The notes under the pieces were generated by a model. That model was not told the origin of the DNA. It was given only the letters and a program-made list of their open reading frames with translations, and did not search any database. A program made the position numbers and the translations under genes. From Spirogloea muscicola (taxonomy: Eukaryota; Streptophyta; Zygnematophyceae; Spirogloeales; Spirogloeaceae), in contig WELB01000021.1 in the NCBI GenBank assembly GCA_009602725.1, forward strand, positions 76,410 to 101,942: a stretch of 25,533 nucleotides of DNA. The letters run 5' to 3'. Below are positions 18,411 through 25,533 of the stretch, in pieces; position 1 is the first letter of the stretch; each line of letters opens with the position of its first letter.

Positions 18411-18627
18411 GAATGAACACCCTCTGCGTGCTGGCCGTGCTCTCGCTGCAGCCTCTGGCTTTCGTCAGGGAAGTGGCACTCCCAATGGGGGCAAGGGCTG
18501 TGAAAAGCCAGCCCGAAAGAAGTGACAAAGGTTCGAAGGGGCCAAATGACGGAGGGGCCTAAGAAAGGGGGAAAGTTTTCCGTCAGCTAGTCTGTCTGAT
18601 TTGAGGCTCCTCACTCGTAGCTACTGA
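18411..18627 (+). pseudogene. retroelement C-terminus interrupted by an antisense hairpin element, copy B
   Basis: Same chimera as at 16973: RAGRALAAASGFRQG, then about 95 bp of reversed hairpin element (hairpin 18494-18513), then ESFPSASLSDLRLLTRSY-stop at 18625-18627. Bordering AGGGA and AGGGGGA recur. The following DNA (GAGTGGTCCATCCTCCACCC) matches the tail of copy 2, but the hairpin is deleted, leaving GGGAGAGCCACTTCC. Confidence 0.78.
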
Positions 18628-18729
18628 GTGGTCCATCCTCCACCCGGGAGAGCCACTTCCTTCTCTCAACACCCTCTGTACTAGAAGCGTCCTCTTTCAC
18701 TAGGTTCTGCCTGAAAAATGTATTGGCTT

Positions 18730-18840
18730 GAAATGGCCTCCCTTTCATTTTAATGCGCTCCGCGCGCCTTCTCTCGTTCTGTATGCACATGGCTGGCTTT
18801 GACAGCCGCTCTGTTAACATCAGCAGCCGCTCTCTTCTTA
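18730..18840 (+). repeat. CCTCC...CGCGCGCC repeat joined to a hairpin module
   Basis: GGCCTCCCTTTCATTTTAAT and CGCGCGCCTTCTCTC run directly into CTGTATGCACATGGCTGGC, hairpin 18791-18807 and tail ATCAGCAGCCGCTCTCTTCTTA. Two dispersed repeat families are thus fused here. A second copy of the first part, with the same GTTTCTGCCTGAA lead, is at 19075-19150. Confidence 0.65.
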
Positions 18841-18879
18841 CTAGCGATGCTTTAGCCAGCTGTCTCACTTTCGCTTACT

Positions 18880-19014
18880 TTGCAGCGGTCGCAAGCTCTG
18901 GCTATTCCTCAGCGTGCTTGGCGTGCTTTGAATCAGGCCACCGGCTTCCGTGGCGGCGCTCCGGCACCCCAAGTTGGCTTGTCGGATTTGTGTGTGCTCA
19001 CCCGTGGGTACTAA
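18880..19014 (+). pseudogene. non-LTR retrotransposon 3' fragment, copy 11
   Basis: RALNQATGFRGGAPAPQVGL then SDLCVLTRGY-stop (TAA 19012-19014). It belongs to a diverged subfamily: the GGAPA block is shared with copy 14 at 20.8 kb rather than with copies 1 and 8. Confidence 0.72.
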
Positions 19015-19589
19015 CGTCACACTGTAAGCTTAGCCACCTTAGCATAGGGAATGTCGCCTGATTATTTTGCACAAGTTTCTGCCTGAACAATGACTTGGCT
19101 GGAGTTGGCCTCCCTATATTTCAAGCGCACCACCGCGCGCGTTTTCTCTTTAGCCAGCTTACTGTCCCATTACCAGAACTTTGTATTGCTCGAATGGCCT
19201 CCTCTTCTCTTCCTAGGCACCGATCGCCTTTCTCCTCTGACCGCCGCCTCCCAGCCACGGATGGCTCCGCTTCCGCTTTCCGACCGGCGGCACGGCGAGC
19301 AGGCTGACCTCAACGCTGCTCATTACCAAGTGACCATTCTTCGTGGCAGTTGCTCATTTGTTTGTGTGCTTCAGCGAGTTTCCGGCCCCTTCAGACTTTG
19401 TGCATTTCGTTGGGCTGGACTCTCACAGCCATTTCCTTACAATGTAAAGAGCAGCTTCTTTGTTTCATTTCGGGCTGGTTTTTAACCACAACCTTCGACC
19501 CACTTGAATGAGCTTCCTACTTAATGCAGCTGGCTCGCTAGCGCAGTTGTTCCGTGCGCCTTGCCATCTCCCTCCAGCGGTCCTTGGCC

Positions 19590-19712
19590 CACGCTTGCAG
19601 CTGCGAGCTGACCGTGCTCTAGCTGCCGCCTCTGGCCGTTGTCAAGGGAACTGCTTCCTTGGCTACTAGTCTAGTCTTTCTGACTTGCGGCTGCTCATTA
19701 GGGGTTTAATAA
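19590..19712 (+). pseudogene. non-LTR retrotransposon 3' fragment, copy 12
   Basis: RADRALAAASGRCQGNCF, an in-frame stop, then SLSDLRLLIRG and a worn terminus near 19712. The hairpin at 19791 follows at the family spacing. Confidence 0.65.
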
Positions 19713-19859
19713 GTGACCATCCTTCGTGGTACTTGAATAGCTGTGTAACCTTCTGCTTTCCGGCCCCTTCGAACCTTGTCCATTCCTTCCGGGATGGCTT
19801 TTACAGCCCGCCCCTCCTGGAAGAGCTTACTTCTTCCCGACTACTCTGGATTCTCGTGG

Positions 19860-19945
19860 GCTGGCTTTTCTCTGGCTCTGGCCGGGGGACCCGCTTCCAG
19901 GAGCCCAGTCTCTCTGAGCTGAGGCTGCTTAGCAGGGGTTACTGA
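19860..19945 (+). pseudogene. non-LTR retrotransposon 3' fragment, copy 13
   Basis: SGSGRGTRFQEPSLSELRLL then SRGY-stop at 19945. The coding end and the 90-nt spacer to the hairpin at 20033 closely match copy 4 (16441-16594), so these two copies form one subfamily. The fragment starts soon after the CTTCTTCCC tail of the preceding module. Confidence 0.78.
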
Positions 19946-20299
19946 GTGCTTCGTAGCTGCTTCATTTCTTTTTTGTGCTTGTTGTTCTTCGTACTTTTCC
20001 TGGCCCCTTTTCGTCCTCTTTCATTCTTTTTTGGGCTGGCTTTTTCCAGCCCCTATCCTCAATGAGCGAGCCCTTCTTTTCACAACCCTCGCCCCCTTCA
20101 AGAAGCTGCCTTCTGTGGACCTTTTGTGTTCCAAAAGTTTGCGACTGGCCTTTCGCAGCCATTGCTCCTTTGCAAGAGATTCTTCTTTCACAGCCATCGC
20201 CCCTTAGGAAGAGCTTCTGTTTTTCGTGATGTGCGCTTTCCAGTCCCTTTGCCTTTTGAAACCTGCTCTGGGACACTACGGTTGGCATCTTGCACGAGG

Positions 20300-20838
20300 C
20301 TAATTACCACCCCGCAATGGAGGTGTCAGGCATCATGCCCGTCATTGAGGAAACGAGGCTAGCCGTATGTGCGGCGTGTGGACCTGGTCGCCAACCCCCG
20401 ATGCGGTGGGTCTCGGCTCTTCCTCGACATGGTCCTCACCGACGCCTTCGGCTTTGGAACTTCAAGCCAGCCGTGCGTGGCTGGCTGACAGCCAGACGAA
20501 ACGCAAGAAGGAGAAGCAGTCAAATGACCACCTCCGGGAACACTGCTTCTGCCTGTGCAGCATCGACACAGACGGCGGCTGCAGTAACAAGCGGTCTTTC
20601 ATCCTGCAGTGTTTTGCTCAGCAGGCCGACACACGCCGCCGTTGTCGGGGGGGGGTTTGGGCATATCGGGCTTTGTTCCGTGCAATTAGATGATGCTGTC
20701 GTAAAGCTTGCAGGACTCGCAGGCCCTTCACCTTCATCAGCGGGCTGGGCGTGCCCTGAGCAAGTACACCCGCTTGCATGGCGGTGCTCCGGCTTCATAG
20801 AATAGCCTGTTCGACTTGTGCTTACTCGCGGGCACTAA
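20300..20838 (+). pseudogene. non-LTR retrotransposon fragment, copy 14, with endonuclease-like segment
   Basis: The longest collinear copy of this family. EANYHPAMEVSGIMPV aligns with EAGYTVAMESTSIMPP of copy 9. RLFLDMVLTDAF aligns with RLIADVVTRDSF. WLADSQTKRKKEKQSNDHL aligns with the ...KYSDHP segment of copy 8. HQRAGRALSKYTRLHGGAPA leads to the worn end DLCLL and a TAA at 20836-20838. Several frameshifts and stops intervene, so it cannot make the protein. It links the endonuclease-like part to the C-terminal part without the deletions seen elsewhere. Confidence 0.7.
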
Positions 20839-21600
20839 GCCCCCCTCCAGCTGTGCTTTCGCCCTGCTTGCTTCTCCCCTCCTAAACAAGTGCTTCGCTT
20901 TGAGTAGCCCCAGTGCACACCCATTGCCCTCTGCATTAACACAGTATTGGCTCGGTTTGGCCTTTCACACAATCCCTGCGCACGGCGCGCCTCGTCTCTC
21001 TCTGTGGCTGTGTGGGCTATGGGATAAAGAACCAAAAGGTGCCGAAAAGAAAAACTACAGGGCCACAGAGAGAGACCATTCCGTCTGAGGCTGGCCTTTC
21101 CAAGCCCCTCTTAACCATGGGCGAGCAAAAAATTCTGTGGACCTTGCTGTCCATTTTGGCTGGCCTTTCACAGCTGTCGCCCCATCTAGATTGCTTCTTT
21201 CATCCGGAGAAGCTCCTTCTATTCTGGGAGGCCCCCGATCTCTCACCCTGGTGATGGCAAGCACCTGGCTGCCTGGCCCCATGCCACAATCCCCTTGCCG
21301 CCTATGTCGCCCCGTTTTCGTCCAGGCCCTCAATCAATTGATCGGTGTGTTTGGATGCTGGTACTCCGTACTTGCCAGTTGATAAATGTCAAGTGGTCTT
21401 GGAAGGACACTCATCTTCTGGGTTGGCCTCTCTTAGCCGCCACCTCCATTGAAGGAGCACTCTCTTTCCTACAGGCTGCACGAGGTTGTAGAGCTCTCTT
21501 TCTAAGAGATGCACGCAGTAGCTACGTCAAGCCAAGCCCTACCAGCATAAGGTATGCCCCCAATAATGGTTAGGATAGCCAAAGGTGGGTAGTCTCCTAG
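20839..21600 (+). repeat. worn hairpin modules, no gene
   Basis: Hairpins or remnants at 21089-21106 (GGCTGG...CCAAGCC), 21158-21175 (GGCTGG...CAGCT) and 21421-21437. A weak copy of the CGCGCGCC repeat lies near 20960-21000. The segment is the right edge of the retroelement cluster. No frame with domain similarity was found. Confidence 0.55.
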
Positions 21601-21736
21601 CGGAGTGCTGCAGTTCTAAGGCTGGACAAGCCGTCAATAAGCAGAGAGGGCCTGCTCTTACCTGGCGCCAAGCTTTCCAACCTAGGCGAACAAAAGCTTT
21701 GAGGGTATTCTGCTGGATACCGTGCTGGTGATGTAT

Positions 21737-21741
21737 TTACA
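21737..21741 (-). terminator. TGTAA poly(A) signal of the small gene
   Basis: On the minus strand TGTAA begins at 21741, 236 nt after the stop of the three-exon gene at 21977. This distance is ordinary for a chlorophyte 3' untranslated region. Confidence 0.55.
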
Positions 21742-21976
21742 TTACTTGCAAGGCTATTAAAAGGATAAAAACAAGCCAGCATGTGGCTTGCTTGGCAGGG
21801 TAGGGCAGGTTGGTCAATGGGAGGCTCGCACAAGAGCGATTCGGAGCGACCAGCTGATGTCCAAGACTCGAAGAAAACCTTCTTGCAAGGTCTTTCTGAG
21901 CAGCGTGCATCCACAGGAAGGCCAACTCCAGCACCGAGCATCCAAGACACAACACTCAAACCATGCAATTTATACG

Positions 21977-22324
21977 TCAACGCTCCCCCACCAAATGCTC
22001 AATGACCATCACAACCCTCTTGACGAATTTCTGGACGTAGAAATCTGAGAGCGTGTACCATCACCAAACCTGTTGCCCAACCAACTGCCCATCCGAGCGA
22101 CTTACTGTCCAGAAATAGTAACATGCCTTCCATTGGTTTAGCAGCCAACCTATACCTGTCAGATATGGCAAGGCTTCTGTCTACCTTTTCAGCCATCGCA
22201 GTGATGTGCTGAGATGAGTTTGCAACTGCACAACCAGAAATTGAGGGAGGTAAGCACACGCCCCTAAGATACGTCAAGCGCACTTACGTGACAGACTGAT
22301 GACCTCGGCCTTCACACCTAGCAT
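21977..22324 (-). CDS. small three-exon gene, 74-residue helical protein of unknown family
   Basis: Exons 22324-22288, 22225-22106 and 22044-21977 join in phases 1 and 1 to an exact 75-codon frame ending TGA. Both donors are GTAAGT and both acceptors end CAG after a pyrimidine-bearing stretch, so the model is strong. The ATG at 22324 sits in ACCATGC context. The protein starts MLGVKAEVISLSLANSSQHI and contains AEKVDRSLAISDRYRLAAKP and FYVQKFVKRVVMVIEHLVGE. It is mostly helical, with no signal peptide and no clear membrane helix. I do not recognise the family; its size and helical pattern would suit a small subunit of a larger complex, which is inference only. A TGTAA lies downstream and a tandem CCAAT repeat just upstream. 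Confidence 0.72.
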
Positions 22325-22330
22325 GGTGAT

Positions 22331-22433
22331 TGGTTTACTCTGTGATTGGAAGCCTTCAGACATCCCAGATGTCGCCTGACAATGGTTTACTCCATGATTG
22401 GAAGCCTTCAGAAATCCAGGTGTCGCCTGACAA
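22331..22433. repeat. 52-bp tandem duplication with CCAAT boxes, promoter of the small gene
   Basis: Units 22331-22382 and 22383-22433 are nearly identical. On the minus strand each contains TTCCAATCA, and a further CCAATCACC touches the ATG at 22324. Spaced CCAAT boxes right upstream of a gene suggest a duplicated promoter element. Confidence 0.7.
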
Positions 22434-22672
22434 TGCAAATAATAGTTGAGCAGGTCAAGACTTGAAGTGGCTGCCGCAGGCAGGGTACTTGGGCCTGAGA
22501 TTGCTCTGGCTCTCCAGTGACAGAGATTGCTCTGTCTCCAATTACCTTGTGCAAATTATCTAGATGCTACCTACCACTGTTGATCTGCAGCGCCAATATC
22601 AGTTTGGGAGAGTCTACTTGAAGCAAAAATTGCCGAAGAGTTCTTTAGACTGCTAGATTATCGTCTTCTGAG

Positions 22673-25507
22673 CTATATTTTTGGAGAGTAGCTGCCGTCC
22701 TGCCCCTCTGTGTCGTCTTTTCCGTGACTTCGTCTTGTACCTGTAGTGGCAGTTTGTGAAGACTCTCCTCGCTCCTCTGTCAGTTTCTGTGAGCCACATT
22801 GCAATAAGCGGTCAAGACAAGTGCTGGTATAGTGATCGCAATGACTACCGGCTGAAAGTTGCTGCCATATAATATGCCACATCAAGCCTTGATTCATGCT
22901 ACCTTCACCACTTCTTGCAGCTCGTGCATGTATTGCACAGCTCTTTCTAGCATATCCGCTGTATGCGCCTCCTTATCAAGGTTGGGAATGAGGTCCTGAA
23001 GCCTCTTCAAGTTCTCGCTGATCCGTGACCTTCGCAACTGGCATACACCACAGGACCAATGTCAACAGGTCGATGCTACCGCAACTGCAGAAGTGATTCC
23101 ATGGCAGCCGTCTGAAGATGCAGAGCTTTGGCAATCCATTCACAACATTGATCACATCAATGTGTCTCTGAAGAAGCTCACTCTTTCAGCTATGCTACGT
23201 GGGTGTGTAGCACAGCCCCTCTTGGCACGTGGCTTCATGTACACCAACCTTTCTTTATCCTGAACGTCTAACTCTTGCTCGGACTCAGAACTGCTGTGTT
23301 CAGACTGGATGGTTTGCTGCAGGTGACAATTGGCAGACCCAGTAAGGAATACGATTTGAGGCTGCATTGCTTTTGAAAGGACCTGCTATGTGTTTTCTGC
23401 TGACTGGAAGTGATGCAATATAGAGTGTGTGCAGTACAAAAAGGCGATGTGCATTAAGGAAGTCAGCACGATGAGAGATCTGCCAGAACAATATGAACAG
23501 CTTCAATGAGCATACCAAAGACCCTAAGCTCTCCTCTGTTTCCTTTAATCTCTTCCGAGGAAGTTCTGCAGGTGGAGAGGTGCGCCCCTTCTTCCCTGGG
23601 GCTGCTGGATTGGCTGCAGTATCTGCTGAGCCATTACATGGCTGCGGGTCTCTGCGAAGCTTTTCTTGCCTGGCTGCCAGATCGTATTGCGGGATGCTCT
23701 GCACTGCTTGTTCGCTTGGCTCTAGCTTTGGGAAGTCAATGGCAGGGCCCTCAGCCTCTGGACTCACGAGGGGGCTGGCGGATGTATGCATAAATGGTCC
23801 TGTGCGCTCCTGGCTCGCAAACCCTGACGTAGAGTCAGGTGCAGCTGCTCGGGCATAGCAGGAGATAGCTGAACTGCCCTGCACCTCGTTTGGTCTGCAC
23901 ATGGCCACAGGAGCGGTCTGAGGAGTGTGTACTTTCCACACCGCAGATGAAGCTTAACCACTGTAAAGCAGTAGACACAGTCCAGGGTTGCTAGCTCTGT
24001 TCTTTCATTAGGATGGTGCATCATTGCAGAGGGCAAACAAGTCAACAACAAGGGGTAATGTGTCTTGCTTCTGATGCACGTGAGCGAGCACCAGGGAGAA
24101 TGCATGCAGTCGAATGTATGGTCGTGGCTTAAGACTGTTAACAGCTGCTGCCAACAAACAAAGGGCCCCTGTCGATTACCTTTCAAAGGACCATCAGTAC
24201 CTCTGCAAGAAAGCATCAGCAGACTGTTTGACAGCACTGCGAGTGGTCCAGACCATGATAGCTCACCCTGCATCGAAAACCTGCCGCAGCGGATTGTCAA
24301 GTTGAGGTGATTCAGCTGAAGGAGCTGGTACACCTGCCGCTAATGCTCCACTTACCGTCAGTTGGATGTCCTCCTGACGGCTTGCGGCCAGCGGTTGGCT
24401 CCAGAGTAGCATGGCTTCCATCAGCTCCGGGGCTGGAGGGCGGAAATGCTTCTGCCACGTCTTGCCGTGCTGGAACATGTCGGGCACATGCGCACTGTCA
24501 GACGCGTTGTCCTCTCCTTGAGGAGTCTGCTGAGCTGGACGAGGGCCATGCTGCAGTTGCTGCAGGCTGATCACGTCTGCAGGCGTCGGCTGCTCCAGGC
24601 TGTTCACACCGAATGCATCCAGCAGGGGCAAGCTGGGGCCATTGGTGTCCTCTGTATGGAGCTGGGAGCTGGGTGGTGCCTGCATAACCGGCGCCAGGCT
24701 AGGTGCTCGGTATGACTGCTGACTCGTGCTTGGCGGCCCTGCAATGCTGGTGAACTGGGTAGCCGGCAGCCTGAATTGAGGTGTGGCGGGAACGGTAGAC
24801 AGCAGCTGCAGGGGCCTGCTGGCAGAAGCCGGCAGCTGCTCGCTGATGGCCCACTCTTGTTGTTCCGTGAATGGCGAGTATGAGGGCCTGCCGGCCGCTA
24901 TTGGTGGCAGCCGGGACAAGTCCAGGGCTTGCCATAGCAGCTCGGCTGCCAACCTGCAGAGAGCAAGCACAAGACCACAGGTGAATTACTGCTACCTTCA
25001 GCAGGCAGGGCAGCCCACTCGTGAGAAGGCCCACATTGTTGCATCAGCCACGATATCCAGCAGCAATGCCAGGAACGAGCCGAGCTGCAGCTCGAGTCGG
25101 TGACCTTCCGACTCGGCTGCAGGTCGCGGAGCGCGAGATGGGCAGAGCACCGGCAGACGTGTCAACGGCTTGCCAGCAAGCCGTCCGACGCGCCGGTCCC
25201 TGGCGTGTACCAGCCTGCTCTGCCGCAAGAGTACTGGGCTGGCCCTCGCCCACATTCTGGTCACAATGCAGCTCGCCAGGCGGCCGCTCTCGGCGACGAC
25301 AGGGAGCCCGAGTCGGGTGGGTGGGTACGTGGGCTCGTTGGGCTGTCGGGCAATGGGCGCTCACGCCTGGGAGGGCAGCGTGAGCTGCAGGGGCCCGTCC
25401 ATGGGCGAGGCGGCGGCGGGGCGCAGTATCGGCAGCGGCGGCGGCGGCGGCGGCGGCGGCGGGGCTAGCGGGGCGCGGGGAGGGCGCGGGGGGGGGCGCC
25501 GGTCCAT
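22673..25507 (-). CDS. bHLH transcription factor, FLOWERING-BHLH type, six exons
   Basis: Exons by descending coordinate: 25507-25365, 24953-24356, 23917-23516, 23316-23182, 23037-22903 and 22786-22673. Phases are 2, 0, 0, 0, 0 and the product is about 508 residues. The basic region RAKRGCATHPRSIAER (411-426) ends exon 4. The helix-loop-helix RRSRISENLKRLQDLIPNLD then KEAHTADMLERAVQYMHEL opens exon 5. Plant FBH-type bHLH factors carry almost the same sequence, split in the same context, and bind E-boxes as dimers; that role is inferred here. The N-terminus has a nine-residue Pro run (16-24) and exons 2-3 are Gln, Pro and Ser rich, as in disordered activation regions. Exon 1 to exon 2 joining rests on matching phase-2 ends. 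The acceptor at 23917 is the least certain. If the last donor is not used, translation ends VVKVA-stop at 22894. Start codon alternatives are 25507 and 25402, and the frame is open to the window edge. Confidence 0.85.
25436..25462. repeat. (CGG)9 microsatellite in coding sequence
   Basis: Nine perfect CGG units on the plus strand encode the nine-proline run (residues 16-24) of the bHLH protein on the minus strand. Length variation would change the proline count without shifting the frame. Confidence 0.85.
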
Positions 25508-25533
25508 GGCATGGCCGCGACTCGAGTGCGCGT

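Larger units (their letters stand above)
19412..20223 (+). repeat. series of hairpin modules
   Basis: Hairpins at 19412-19430, 19791-19808 (one mismatch), 20033-20052 (GGGCTGG-CTTTTT-CCAGCCC) and 20143-20160 (worn). Most are preceded by a CCCCTTC...TTGT(C)CATT lead and followed by a GGAAGAGC-CTTCTT tail. The tail alone is repeated in tandem at 20079-20113, 20153-20188 and 20189-20223. Confidence 0.68.

Noticed and set aside
10986-20838. Retroelement fragments considered as a tandem host gene family
   Set aside because: Copies have random 5' truncations, internal deletions, frameshifts and mixed orientations, and share a 3' tail. That pattern fits retrotransposition rather than functional gene duplicates.
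22331-22433. Tandem 52-bp repeat considered as a CRISPR-like array
   Set aside because: Only two adjacent units with no spacers, in a eukaryotic context.
23764-24333. A 189-codon minus-strand frame
   Set aside because: It spans the bHLH intron between exons 2 and 3 and overlaps exon 3 out of frame, with no domain. A small extra exon in this intron cannot be excluded but was not supported.

Overview
The window looks like nuclear DNA of a green alga (Chlorophyta, plausibly a trebouxiophyte). Spliced genes have plant-like products: a plastid-type homoserine kinase, a plant-type DHHC palmitoyltransferase and a bHLH protein of the FLOWERING-BHLH type. Introns are of moderate size, mostly GT-AG, and often split codons at phase 0. 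The tRNA-Ala carries the plant-type T loop. TGTAA, the usual chlorophyte poly(A) signal, lies downstream of two genes. The organism call is an inference; no species is claimed. All gene models were built by hand from splice signals and frame continuity.

Layout. 1-1.1 kb: very GC-rich, low-complexity DNA with inverted repeats and degenerate copies of a dispersed repeat. 1.5-1.8 kb: an unassigned open frame. 2.58-5.07 kb (-): a complete five-exon homoserine kinase gene whose frame is broken only by the single N at 4988. 5.20-5.27 kb (+): tRNA-Ala(AGC), divergent from the kinase with only 125 bp between them. 5.5-5.8 kb: dispersed repeats. 6.21-8.70 kb (+): a complete seven-exon DHHC S-acyltransferase gene with one GC-AG intron. 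9.50-10.48 kb (-): an unrecognised but convincing multi-exon gene, convergent with the DHHC gene. 12.65-14.5 kb (+): a second unrecognised multi-exon gene. 15.3-15.65 kb (-): two weakly supported exons.

10.99-11.85 kb and 16.1-20.84 kb are a graveyard of 5'-truncated non-LTR retrotransposon 3' ends in both orientations. They share one C-terminal protein family ending in a Leu-Leu-(Thr/Ser)-Arg-Gly-Tyr-stop signature. Many stops are followed, 54-100 nt later, by a short hairpin (GGCTG...CAGCC) and a CTTCTT-rich tail. The two longest copies add a Cys-Cys-His-Cys knuckle and a restriction-like-endonuclease-like segment. The hairpin module also occurs without the ORF, about twenty times in all, which suggests a LINE 3' tail shared with a SINE-like non-autonomous partner.

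21.98-22.32 kb (-): a small three-exon gene for a 74-residue protein, with a TGTAA signal downstream and a tandemly duplicated CCAAT-bearing promoter upstream. 22.67-25.51 kb (-): a six-exon bHLH transcription factor gene of about 508 residues. The genes do not form a pathway; this is an ordinary mosaic of housekeeping genes, unknown genes and retroelement debris.
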